Positions 9,237-16,589 of a stretch of 64,000 bases of DNA are shown here, one piece after another. The DNA lies in NCBI RefSeq assembly GCF_019091455.1, contig NZ_JAGXJN010000016.1, forward strand, positions 62,001-126,000, in the 5' to 3' direction. The notes beneath the pieces were generated by a model. That model ran no database searches. It saw only the letters and a list, made by a program, of their open reading frames with translations, and was not told the DNA's origin. How positions within the stretch are numbered: position 1 is the first letter of the stretch; every line of letters starts with the position of its first letter. The DNA is from Chitinophaga sp. GbtcB8. GTDB lineage: Bacteria; Bacteroidota; Bacteroidia; Chitinophagales; Chitinophagaceae. The position numbers and the translations under genes were made by a program.

Positions 9237-9803
9237 ATGGCCATACAGAATTTTCCCGGAAAAATAATCCTGCTCAATGGCGCTTCCAGTGCAGGCAAGT
9301 CCACGCTTTGCGAAGCATTACAAGCTGAGTTAACAGTTCCCTTTTTACAATTTTCATTGGACTTCTTTATGTTCAACTCAAAGGTTTTGCCCAAACGCCG
9401 TGATCAAACAGGCCCGTTTTCATGGCCGGCCATCCGTCCTAAACTCTTCGAGGGATATTTTAATTGTCTGGCAGGGCTGGCCAATGCAGGCAATAATGTG
9501 CTTACGGATTATATTATTGAATCGCAGGAACAGCTGCAGCAGCTGATCCAAAAACTAAGGCACCTGGACGTATTCCTGGTGGGGGTGCATTGCCCGTTGC
9601 CGGAACTGGAACGGCGGGAAAAAATCCGTGGCAACCGGGGAATTGGCGATGCAAAAAGGGACCTGGAAACGGTTCATACCTTTACCAGATATGACTTTGA
9701 AGTTGATAGTACTAGGCCGCCGGATGAAAATGCCAAAGCCATTGCAGGGGCCTGGGAGTTAAGGCAAGGGCAGGGAGCTTTCGGGAGTAACGCATTGTCA
9801 TAA
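9237..9803 (+). CDS. Chloramphenicol-phosphotransferase-like P-loop kinase
   Basis: This 188-residue protein has a Walker A motif GASSAGKST at 15-23, the following SLDFF acidic segment that corresponds to the catalytic Asp region in chloramphenicol 3-O-phosphotransferases, and the C-terminal pattern HCPLPELERREKIRGNR. It lies alone between a divergent SRPBCC gene and tRNA-Pro. Related proteins phosphorylate small hydroxylated compounds. Whether this one acts on chloramphenicol cannot be told from sequence; many environmental members have no demonstrated resistance role. Confidence 0.72.
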   Translation: MAIQNFPGKIILLNGASSAGKSTLCEALQAELTVPFLQFSLDFFMFNSKVLPKRRDQTGPFSWPAIRPKLFEGYFNCLAGLANAGNNVLTDYIIESQEQLQQLIQKLRHLDVFLVGVHCPLPELERREKIRGNRGIGDAKRDLETVHTFTRYDFEVDSTRPPDENAKAIAGAWELRQGQGAFGSNALS

Positions 9804-9822
9804 AATAATATATGAATGAAAG

Positions 9823-9854
9823 TTGGTAATAAATAAAAAAGCTTCTTACATTTG
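9823..9854 (+). promoter_or_regulatory. Promoter of tRNA-Pro (TTG - 21 bp - TACATTTG)
   Basis: A TTG at 9823-9825 and TACATTTG at 9847-9854 match the Bacteroidota -33 and -7 elements with 21 bp between them. Transcription would begin near 9861, about 13 nt before the mature tRNA. Confidence 0.6.
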
Positions 9855-9873
9855 CGTTCCCAATTGGGGACCT

Positions 9874-9947
9874 CGGGATGTAGCGCAGCCCGGAAGCGCG
9901 CGTCGTTCGGGACGACGTGGTCGCAGGTTCGAATCCTGTCATCCCGA
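9874..9947 (+). tRNA. tRNA-Pro (anticodon CGG)
   Basis: The 74-nt sequence folds as a full cloverleaf. The acceptor stem is CGGGATG with CATCCCG, the D stem GCGC/GCGC, the anticodon stem CGTCG/CGACG around loop TTCGGGA (anticodon CGG, reading CCG codons). The T arm has stem GCAGG/CCTGT with loop TTCGAAT, and the discriminator base is A. CCA is not encoded; the next bases are CTT. A matching promoter precedes it and a strong terminator follows. Confidence 0.95.
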
Positions 9948-9948
9948 C
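9935..9948 (+). repeat. tRNA 3'-end segment repeated at 25.7 kb (candidate attachment site)
   Basis: CCTGTCATCCCGAC at the end of tRNA-Pro recurs as CCAGTCATCCCGAC at 25704-25717, in the same orientation, with 13 of 14 bases identical and 11 in an unbroken run. Direct repeats of tRNA 3' ends are the usual footprint of integrase-mediated insertion. The repeat is short and no integrase gene is visible, so this is suggestive only. Confidence 0.4.
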
Positions 9949-9957
9949 TTAGAATAC

Positions 9958-10008
9958 AAAATGGGAATAAATGGACAGAGATAGTCACATTTGTTCCCAT
10001 TTTTGTTT
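9958..10008 (+). terminator. Terminator after tRNA-Pro
   Basis: A long stem pairs 9958-9973 with 9988-10003 (one T-G wobble) around a 14-nt loop, followed by a T-rich stretch (TTTTTGTTT). It starts 11 nt after the tRNA. Confidence 0.75.
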
Positions 10009-10143
10009 AAATGGAATAATCTTTAAGCCAATACAACATTAGCTAAACTCCTTCCTAGTGGGGTATATATTTTTCCTTCTTGCTTAAACATTTCAACTTG
10101 GAAAATCTACCAGATGAATACGACTAGTGTTGGTTATTCTTAT

Positions 10144-10320
10144 CTATTGATTTAACCGATGGACAGGGATGGAAATTGGCTCTTTTTGTTTTTTAGCCGC
10201 TGCCCAAAAAGAATTTAAGGCAGTATTATCTTCCATCATCTGTTTTAGCCTTTCTATTGGGGATTTGGAAAGCCAGATTTTTAGTTGCAGTTGTTTTATG
10301 TGAACAGGAGTATCTGTCAT
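10144..10320 (-). CDS. Small protein (58 aa) coupled to a nucleotidyltransferase remnant
   Basis: An ATG at 10320-10318 opens 58 codons ending in TAG at 10146-10144. Its start overlaps the stop of the preceding remnant by four bases (ATGA), the usual mark of translational coupling. The product begins MTDTPVHIKQLQLKIWLSKS and continues with an amphipathic, lysine-rich helix (PIERLKQMMEDNTALNSFWA). It has no signal peptide or membrane segment. I do not recognise the family; small partner genes often follow nucleotidyltransferase genes of this kind. Confidence 0.55.
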   Translation of the reverse strand: MTDTPVHIKQLQLKIWLSKSPIERLKQMMEDNTALNSFWAAAKKQKEPISIPVHRLNQ

Positions 10321-10753
10321 ATTTCAAGAAGATTAAAAGTACTTAGATTAAGTTTGCTAATCCAGGTTTTAATATAGTTCCAATCCAGGTTTTCGAGCGA
10401 AGCCAGATTTTTGATATCCTCCATTTGTATCGGAGATTGATAAGTTTGAATCCATATAAGTTTAGAAATAAGCAGATCTTCAACCGAAACGACATAGACA
10501 ACTTGACCGTAAAAATCTATTTGTACTTTTCTGCTGAACTCCATTTGTCTGAACGGATCAGACTTCAAAACAACAAAGTCTGCTTTAAAGCCAGAGGCAT
10601 GATCAATAATATTAAACATGCTTCGGCGATTTATTGCATCTTGTATGGCATCTTTATCACAGTAATACCCAACTTCAAAATTTACAATAAAGCGACCGAT
10701 ATCTTTAGATTCAAACACTTTACAACTGCTGTTATTCCATCTTCAACATCCAT
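10317..10753 (-). pseudogene. Nucleotidyltransferase-like gene (DUF6036/AbiEii-like), 5'-truncated and frameshifted
   Basis: The longest frame (10718-10317, GTG start) gives 133 residues with SMFNIIDHASGFKADFVVLK and VSVEDLLISKLIWIQ, the typical C-terminal half of DUF6036/AbiEii-like nucleotidyltransferase proteins. The N-terminal catalytic part (GG...D-x-D region) is missing. A second frame from an ATG at 10753 (MDVEDGITAVVKC) reads directly into the first only after a frame change near 10718. The remnant therefore has a lost 5' end plus a frameshift, and it abuts the AraC stop codon 15 nt away, which marks a likely recombination joint. A shorter, functional protein cannot be excluded. Confidence 0.55.
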
Positions 10754-10768
10754 TTTGAACAGAATTAT

Positions 10769-11650
10769 TTACGATGCTCCCTTGTTAAAACCTATCGTCT
10801 CTCTGTAAATCTGCGGCGAAATCTCTGTTTTGACCTTAAATACTCTGCTGAAGTAGTACTCGTCGTCGTAGCCAAGTTCATAGGCGATTTCCTTAACTGT
10901 TTTATCTGTAAGGTATAATTCCCTTTTTGCTTCAACGATGATCCGTTCGGTAATCAGGTCCGAAAGTGTTTTATTGAAATGATTTTTAGTAACCCTGGCA
11001 AGGGCAACTGGTGTTACGTGCAGCATATCCGCGTAATCACTGGCAGAATGCATCATCCGGAAATTTTCCTCAATAGCATTTCTTAAATTTTGTACAATGG
11101 CCTGTTGTTTGCCGCTAAGCGCCTTTGTCTCCTGGATAGACTGCTGCTGGACTTTTATCCTGGTGGCAAGCACTAACATTATCTTCAGATAAGAAACAAG
11201 GACTTCATCTCTTCTTAAAGCGTCTGTTTTCAGCTCAGCTACGATTTCTCTGACGATATTTAACAAAGCTATCTTTGCATTTTCATCCAGGATGATGAAT
11301 GGTTGCTCATAAACATTGTTAAATAATATACCATTGGCCGCGATCTCTTTATGGTGCCTGTATATGCAAAAGAAATCATGATGGAACTGAATGGAAATCC
11401 CAACTAATGGTCTTTTTGAAATCAGCATGAATGGCTGATAAGGGTAAAAAGCGAACAGGGTATTTTCCTTAAACGGATACTCACAAAGATCTACTTTGGC
11501 CAATCCCTCACCTGAGGTAATAATGATCAGGGTGAAATAATTGTTTCGCTGAATATGATCAAAATAACTGCTGTTGTCAAACTCAAAAACTTTGAACGAC
11601 AAGTTACCATTCTGTTTATTGACAAGCGTGTAAACGGATTGTGACAACAT
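10769..11650 (-). CDS. AraC-family transcriptional regulator
   Basis: The 293 residues comprise a cupin-like N-terminal sensing domain (about 1-160, including YFTLIIITSGEGLAKVD) and a C-terminal pair of helix-turn-helix motifs. The first is in SASDYADMLHVTPVALARVT and the second in TVKEIAYELGYDDEYYFSRV, followed by FKVKTEISPQIYRE. It should bind DNA as a one-component regulator of nearby metabolism genes. It heads the minus-strand side of the island, 5 nt from the deaminase gene, so the two may be co-transcribed (deaminase first). The ligand is unknown. Confidence 0.88.
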   Translation of the reverse strand: MLSQSVYTLVNKQNGNLSFKVFEFDNSSYFDHIQRNNYFTLIIITSGEGLAKVDLCEYPFKENTLFAFYPYQPFMLISKRPLVGISIQFHHDFFCIYRHHKEIAANGILFNNVYEQPFIILDENAKIALLNIVREIVAELKTDALRRDEVLVSYLKIMLVLATRIKVQQQSIQETKALSGKQQAIVQNLRNAIEENFRMMHSASDYADMLHVTPVALARVTKNHFNKTLSDLITERIIVEAKRELYLTDKTVKEIAYELGYDDEYYFSRVFKVKTEISPQIYRETIGFNKGAS

Positions 11651-11655
11651 CGTGT

Positions 11656-12123
11656 TTAGGTTTTATTTAACGTTTTTAAAAATTGATCGCTAAGTGCATT
11701 GCACTCCTCAAGACAGATGCCACTGATCACTTTGGGTTTGTTTCCCCATTTCGGTACCGCTTCAGTTGCAAGAACACTAAACTGCGAGGTCAATCCACCA
11801 ATATACGGCACGGATGTGCCAAAAATGATTTCAGGTATCCTGTGGTGCCGGATCATATAGGAACACATGATACAAGGTTCATGTGTAGTATACATTTTCG
11901 ACATTGCTAACTGTTCTGCATATCCGTTTCTGATCGCTGAGCGGACCGCCAAAATTTCTGCATGATTGGTGATATCACCAGTTGACTTACCAGCCTCCTG
12001 TCCTGTGCCAATCACCTTGTCTTCAAAAACAACAATAGCACCCACAGGAGGGTTACCCGCTGCCAGTGCAGCTTTAGCGATTTCCAGACACTGGCCCATA
12101 TAATATTGATATTCTGCCTGCAT
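11656..12123 (-). CDS. Nucleoside/base deaminase (CMP/dCMP deaminase superfamily)
   Basis: From the ATG at 12123 the product has 155 residues, the usual length; an ATG at 12168 would add 15. The zinc-site signatures are present: HAE (His and the catalytic Glu) in TNHAEILAVRSA and PCxxC in THEPCIMCSYM. The order and spacing fit guanine deaminase / tRNA-adenosine-deaminase-like enzymes. The tail IIFGTSVPYIGG is also typical of this group. It should hydrolytically deaminate a purine or related amine. It is followed 5 nt later by the AraC gene and preceded by the DsrE gene in the same direction, so it may be part of an operon. Confidence 0.8.
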   Translation of the reverse strand: MQAEYQYYMGQCLEIAKAALAAGNPPVGAIVVFEDKVIGTGQEAGKSTGDITNHAEILAVRSAIRNGYAEQLAMSKMYTTHEPCIMCSYMIRHHRIPEIIFGTSVPYIGGLTSQFSVLATEAVPKWGNKPKVISGICLEECNALSDQFLKTLNKT

Positions 12124-12224
12124 AACTTCCCTTAATGATCCTGTTAATTTACTCAAAAAATTCACCATAGTCCTGGAATTAAAAACTGTCCTTCGCGGAA
12201 GCAAAGGACAGTTCAGACACCTAT

Positions 12225-12590
12225 TTATAAAATCAAAAGATCGTAACCTTCGTTTCTCAGGTTCAGGAAACTCGGCAAGCCGGCAGTACCTGGTACTTCG
12301 TTATCGTTCAACAAATCATAACCGGAAACTTCAGTACCAAACACCGCAACGCAGCCTTTAGAAAGACCATGAACATGATCTTTAACTTCCGAATAAAGTC
12401 CATGAACCGGGTGTTCAGATTTCTCCAATTGTTCAGGCCATCTTACACCTGCTCCCTGAAAAATGATCTTTACATCTTCACCTGCATGTTTGAATTCATA
12501 TGCCGATGCCAAAGCGTTAAATACGCGTCCAAGTGCTTCTTCTGAACCAGCCTTGGGGTCAGAAAGAATAATAATCGCTGTTTTTTTCAT
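12225..12590 (-). CDS. DsrE/DsrF-like family protein
   Basis: From the ATG at 12590 the product has 121 residues; a start at 12599 would add three. It is a small cytosolic alpha/beta protein starting with strand KKTAIIILSDP, then the helix EALGRVFNALASAYEFKHAG, and a central strand DVKIIFQGAGVRWP. DsrE-like proteins bind or relay sulfur or small ligands. The single cysteine (in KGCVAVFGTEVSGYD) lies where DsrE-fold proteins often carry a sulfur-handling Cys. It sits between OYE-A and the deaminase on the same strand. The role is not defined. Confidence 0.72.
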   Translation of the reverse strand: MKKTAIIILSDPKAGSEEALGRVFNALASAYEFKHAGEDVKIIFQGAGVRWPEQLEKSEHPVHGLYSEVKDHVHGLSKGCVAVFGTEVSGYDLLNDNEVPGTAGLPSFLNLRNEGYDLLIL

Positions 12591-12690
12591 ATCAACCATT
12601 TTTTATAGTGCAAAGTTGTGGCAATAATGATGCTTAGAGAATGGATGATCTTTACTATATCATGGAGACTTTTTATACTAAGGACATACC

Positions 12691-13779
12691 TTAAAGAGAA
12701 CCCGGACGAACGAAGGTCTGCCATCCCCGCATGGTTTCGATAAAACGCTCGCTTAATCCCCCCTGGCGCAGGTATTCGGCCGTCACCGGCATCTTGGGGC
12801 TTTCGTAGATCGGGTTCGCTTTTACCTGAAGTGGGAAGTCCCGCTGCAAAATGCCAGCCCGCGCGATCAGCACAAAATCGCAACCTTCATTCAATAGCTC
12901 CGCGGCACGCTGTCCACTGTAGATCTTTCCGGCTGCCCCTAAACGAACACCCTTACGGGTGAGTTCTGTAAAAACACTGAGCAGGGTCTTCCCCTTGAAT
13001 GTTCCCTCCCGAACAACCTGGGCTGAATCCCACAATGCCAGGTCCAGGTAGTCAATGAGCTCGCGATCAAAAATATCAGCGGTGATCTCACGCAGTTCCT
13101 CCAGGCGAAGTCCGTAGCGCTCAATCGATAAGCGCCAGCCAATCTGAAAATCAGGGCCACATGCCCGGCGAATGCCTTCAATCACCTCGATGGTTAGCCG
13201 TGCACGGTTCTCCAGGCTGCCTCCATATTTGTCCGTCCGGTCGTTTAAATTCGGAGACAGGAATTCTGAAAGGATCCATCCGAAAGCACCGTGTACCGAT
13301 ACGCCATCAAATCCTGCCGACTCAGCTCTCTTTGCTGCAGCTATAAAGCTATCGCGAATTCGCTCTACCTCTTCGGTCGTGATCGCCTTTACACCCGATA
13401 CCGTTTTTCCTGACGCAGGCGACTGTATACCTCCCCATTGAGGAGTAGCACGGTGCCCGGCATGGTGTAACTGCACCGCGGAAAGCGCCCCCCCCTCACG
13501 AATGCTTGTCGCCATCCTTGCCAGGCCCGGCAAATGGTCATCGCTGTGGATACCCAGCTGCCGCTCAAATGCGATGCCTCCTGCTTCTACGGTAGCGGCA
13601 CTGGTTTGTATCAAAGCATAACCGCTTTGTGCTAGCTGCTGGATCCAGAGTTGGTCGAACTGGGAAGCAATACCATCATGTTCGCTCTGTTGACTGGTGA
13701 GCGGCGCCATCATAAAACGATTTCTCATTTCAGGCCCGTGCAGCAAAGTGAGCGGCTTAAATAGATCAGGAACAGACAT
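12691..13779 (-). CDS. Old Yellow Enzyme-family NADH:flavin oxidoreductase, copy A
   Basis: This 362-residue TIM-barrel flavoprotein has FMN/substrate-site segments MAPLT, QLHHAGHRA, DKYGGSLENRARL, GWRLSIERYG and the C-terminal FMN phosphate-binding AAGKIYSGQRAAELL. The position equivalent to the OYE substrate pair (H-x-x-N or H-x-x-H, then Y) reads H163-G-A-F166-G-W168. One member of the anion-binding pair and the tyrosine proton donor are therefore replaced by Phe and Trp. It is about four fifths identical, and equal in length, to the copy at 16590-17678 in the opposite orientation. It should reduce an electrophilic or unsaturated compound with NAD(P)H. The altered site argues against standard enone reduction. 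Confidence 0.85.
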   Translation of the reverse strand: MSVPDLFKPLTLLHGPEMRNRFMMAPLTSQQSEHDGIASQFDQLWIQQLAQSGYALIQTSAATVEAGGIAFERQLGIHSDDHLPGLARMATSIREGGALSAVQLHHAGHRATPQWGGIQSPASGKTVSGVKAITTEEVERIRDSFIAAAKRAESAGFDGVSVHGAFGWILSEFLSPNLNDRTDKYGGSLENRARLTIEVIEGIRRACGPDFQIGWRLSIERYGLRLEELREITADIFDRELIDYLDLALWDSAQVVREGTFKGKTLLSVFTELTRKGVRLGAAGKIYSGQRAAELLNEGCDFVLIARAGILQRDFPLQVKANPIYESPKMPVTAEYLRQGGLSERFIETMRGWQTFVRPGSL

Positions 13780-13878
13780 TTTTTTTAGTTTTTATGTATA
13801 TAAATTTTTGCCTGTCAAAGATGGTTAGATACTCTTCAGGGAAAAATGGATATTTACTACAATCTCATGGATGTTTAT

Positions 13879-14401
13879 TTATGTCCAATTAGCGGTCGGT
13901 AAAGATTCTTCCGGCGCTTTCAGCCTCTTTTGACCAATGACCTTTTCAATGATAGAAAATACTTCTTTAAGCTGGACAGAAGTAATGCCTACGTTCAGTG
14001 ATCCGATGATATGTTTGCTGATAAAAGGATGATGCAATGCTGCCAGAACCGAAACCGTAATGATCTCGCGATCCGCAAAGCTCAGGATAGCCCTATCGGA
14101 AAGATGATCAAACATGTGCTTTTTAAGGAAGATATCCATGTCTCTGCCGGATCATCATTTTTTCCGGCTACGGCGCGCTGGGCAAGAACCTGTTTAAAAG
14201 TATGTAGGCTTAAAAGACTGACAAGAAACCCCGCATAGGCATGCACATGAATAAGTACTTCTTGATTGCATTTATATTCAGAGCTGCATCCAGTACTTCA
14301 TGCTGGGTAAAGCTGGAAACTTCAACGTCATTTTCCGCTGCAAAGGCGGCAAGTTTAACCAGACATTGGTAACGCTCGTTTAGTATGGGATTGCTGTTCA
14401 T
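13879..14401 (-). pseudogene. Carboxymuconolactone-decarboxylase-family gene with two frameshifts
   Basis: Three frames join into one two-domain protein of this family. The first starts at 14401 (MNSNPILNERYQCLVKLAAF). Near 14258 the frame shifts, consistent with loss of one A in a short A run, and then reads VHAYAGFLVSLLSLHTFKQV. Near 14150 it shifts again into MDIFLKKHMFDHLSDRAILS, continuing to the normal end at 13879 (FADREIITVSVLAALHHPF is the typical second-domain segment). Intact relatives are thiol-dependent decarboxylases or peroxidases that often sit beside OYE genes, as here. Unless both shifts are sequencing errors, the gene is dead. Confidence 0.75.
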
Positions 14402-14419
14402 GGTGTAAAATATCGTTTT

Positions 14420-15322
14420 CTAAGCGCCACTACTAGCCACCAGCTTTTGCTGCATCTGTTTAGGCGTATTACCGTATTTTTCCCTGAAAGAAGCGATAAA
14501 GTGTGCCGGAGTTTCAAAACCTACCTCGTAAGCGATCTCGGTAATGTTCATTTCTGATCGCAGCAACCGGTAAGCCTCCTCCAGCCTGCGCTGCATGATC
14601 CATTTTCCTGGGTTCGTCCTGAAGGTCTGATTGAACCTGCGTTTAAAGGTGGAAAGACTGCAATTGGCAAGGAAAGCGTATTGCTCCAGGGAAATATTCT
14701 CTTTATAATGACTTTGCATCAGCAGCAACAGGTCGGGATCTACAAAGGTGTCCAGGCTGCGCAGCTGCGTTTCAAAATGTTGGCCTCCGGGGCCGGATAC
14801 TAACACTTGTAACAGTTCCCGTATTTTGACAGGTAAGAAGGATTGTAAGCGCTCAGGATTTGCATCCACTGTAAAACAGGATAATAGTTGCGATGTCAAT
14901 ATGCTCATCAGATCATCTTTTGGAAGCAAGGACATATCACGACAGGCTTGATTTAACGTGGGTGATGTTGCTCCGTTGGAGCATGCCAGAATACTCTCGG
15001 CCTGCGAGCGCAGCCATGCGTCTGAGAAAAAAATGATAATGGATTCATAACCACTATCCGGATCATCAACTTTATCAGAAACTACATAGGAACCTCTTTT
15101 CATAAAAAAGCCTGAGCCTGTGGGGACGATCATTTTACTGCCGTGGTCAAGAATTTCTTTTGTTCCCTGCAAGACGATACTAATCAGGTTCATATGCACA
15201 CACATGTTAGCCCTTTTTATTTCCTGCGGCTGCCTGTAGTGCATGACATAAATATCTTCGTTCCAGGATAAAACTTCAGGATTCTCCTTAATGATACTAC
15301 TACAATTAAGATCTATCATCAT
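14420..15322 (-). CDS. AraC-family transcriptional regulator with ExsA-type N-terminal domain
   Basis: The 300 residues comprise an N-terminal cupin-like domain (about 20-130, with MCVHMNLISIVLQGTKEIL) and a C-terminal AraC DNA-binding domain. Its first helix-turn-helix lies in SLEQYAFLANCSLSTFKRRF and the second in MNITEIAYEVGFETPAHFIA, ending in REKYGNTPKQMQQ. It is divergent from the DsbA-like gene. The 260-nt gap holds the promoter block that recurs at 17.7 kb, making this the leading candidate to control both copies. It is adjacent to the broken decarboxylase gene and to OYE-A on the same strand. Confidence 0.87.
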   Translation of the reverse strand: MMIDLNCSSIIKENPEVLSWNEDIYVMHYRQPQEIKRANMCVHMNLISIVLQGTKEILDHGSKMIVPTGSGFFMKRGSYVVSDKVDDPDSGYESIIIFFSDAWLRSQAESILACSNGATSPTLNQACRDMSLLPKDDLMSILTSQLLSCFTVDANPERLQSFLPVKIRELLQVLVSGPGGQHFETQLRSLDTFVDPDLLLLMQSHYKENISLEQYAFLANCSLSTFKRRFNQTFRTNPGKWIMQRRLEEAYRLLRSEMNITEIAYEVGFETPAHFIASFREKYGNTPKQMQQKLVASSGA

Positions 15323-15496
15323 ATATGAGTTGCATTAGATTCACCAAATATTGCTCGTCAGTAAAGATGGTATTTACGATCCGCAATCTTCCGGTATTTA
15401 AACAGGTGATAAATATGGAGATTCCGTAAATAATAAGCAATGGACAAATGCGATATTATCATGGATAATTTTTTCTTACTGTCTGCTCAAATGACA

Positions 15497-15585
15497 CTGA
15501 ACTCTATCCGATAGTTTTTGACCTTTTCAAGAAATTGCCTCTTTAAAAACGGGTCTAATTTTGTCTTATTAAAGATAGAATTATG
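15497..15585 (+). promoter_or_regulatory. Duplicated promoter block, copy A (upstream of the DsbA-like gene)
   Basis: This stretch aligns base for base with 17684-17777. Over the first 50 positions 42 are identical, including an unbroken CGATAGTTTTTGA run. It contains a perfect Bacteroidota -7 box TAATTTTG at 15556-15563, with a TTG 18 bp before it. The alignment carries through to the start codon of the downstream gene (TTATGAAAA against ATATGAAAA). The conserved part upstream of the -7 box is probably an operator for a shared regulator. Confidence 0.6.
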
Positions 15586-16254
15586 AAAATGTTTTATTTC
15601 ACAGACCCCATGTGTTCATGGTGTTATGGGTTTAGCCCTGCGGTAAAAAAATTAAAAGAGAACTATCCTGACATTGATCTGCAAATTATCTCCGGTGGAT
15701 TTTCACCTTATAGTCAGCAAGTTGTTGATCAGGAGTATAAAGATTTCCTGGCATTTCATTGGAGAAATGTAAACCAACGAAGTAGACAGTTTTTCGACCA
15801 TTCGATGAAATTCATTTCTGAAACCTTCCGCTATGATACAGAACCGTCAAGCCGTGCACTTACCGTCATGCAGGAATTATTGCCAAAACAGGATTTCGAA
15901 TTTTTGAGCCTGATGCAAAAATCATTCTACGTGGAGGGTAAAGATATCACAAACGATGTTGTGCTGGCGCGGCTGGCCGAAGAATTTGGAATTGAAAAGA
16001 AGATCTTTTTAGAAAAGTTCCATTCCGAAGAAATGAAACGAAAAACAAATCAAGGGTTTCAGTTTAGCAGACAGCTGGGCGTTCAGGGATTTCCAACGAT
16101 GCTCACTTTGGAAAATGGAAATACTAAAGTGATTACTCGTGGATTTCAGGATTATGACAGCCTAAAAGTAATTGTCGACAATTGGTTGAGTAACCTAAAT
16201 GTTTCCCCAGCTAATAATGGGCAATCCTGTTCAGGCGACACTTGTGAATGCTGA
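15583..16254 (+). CDS. DsbA-family (FrnE-like) thiol oxidoreductase with cysteine-rich tail
   Basis: This 223-residue cytosolic protein lacks a signal peptide. The redox motif CSWC is at 11-14 (DPMCSWCYGFSP), a helical insertion follows, and the cis-proline region is VQGFPTMLTL. This is the FrnE/DsbA-like layout. The C-terminus ends in three closely spaced cysteines (216, 221 and 223; SCSGDTCEC), an addition that could bind a metal or act as an internal redox relay. It is driven by promoter block A and is followed by a Nudix remnant and then OYE-B. It likely acts in thiol or oxidative stress handling with the flavoenzymes. Confidence 0.8.
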   Translation: MKMFYFTDPMCSWCYGFSPAVKKLKENYPDIDLQIISGGFSPYSQQVVDQEYKDFLAFHWRNVNQRSRQFFDHSMKFISETFRYDTEPSSRALTVMQELLPKQDFEFLSLMQKSFYVEGKDITNDVVLARLAEEFGIEKKIFLEKFHSEEMKRKTNQGFQFSRQLGVQGFPTMLTLENGNTKVITRGFQDYDSLKVIVDNWLSNLNVSPANNGQSCSGDTCEC

Positions 16255-16321
16255 AATTAAGAGAGGCTAAACTTACATGGAAAGCTATTTTTCTGATCCA
16301 AAGATCGCAGGGTGCACCTAA

Positions 16322-16456
16322 ATCCGGATACCTGGCGATGTGGTCTTGACACCTTATCACGAGTTGAATGGTTATAAAGCCTGGGGAGCTACAGCCATGA
16401 TGATCCGTGAATTGTTGACTGTTACACACGATGATCTTCCAGGTACCGAAAACTGA
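16322..16456 (+). pseudogene. C-terminal remnant of a Nudix hydrolase (CoA-diphosphatase type)
   Basis: A 44-codon open stretch after an in-frame stop at 16319 reads PGDVVLTPYHELNGYKAWGA followed by TAMMIRELL. The WGATAxMIxELL pattern is the typical C-terminal helix start of CoA-pyrophosphatase-like Nudix proteins. The Nudix box itself is absent. No start codon serves this fragment, so it is a relic between the DsbA-like and OYE-B genes. Confidence 0.4.
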
Positions 16457-16589
16457 TTAATCCGCTTATTGAAATGATACGCTCCACGACCACCTAACAT
16501 CCCTACATCTCATGAAATAGAAGCGCTAAAAGGGAGGCTAATTTTTCCCCATTCAAAGCGCATAACAATTTCAATAAAATTCAAATCAA

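Noticed and set aside
9237-9803. Chloramphenicol resistance gene
   Set aside because: The fold and P-loop fit, but substrate specificity cannot be read from sequence and environmental homologues are common; reported only as a related kinase.
9674-10000. Minus-strand open frame spanning tRNA-Pro
   Set aside because: It overlaps the tRNA and the end of the phosphotransferase-like gene and has no protein features.
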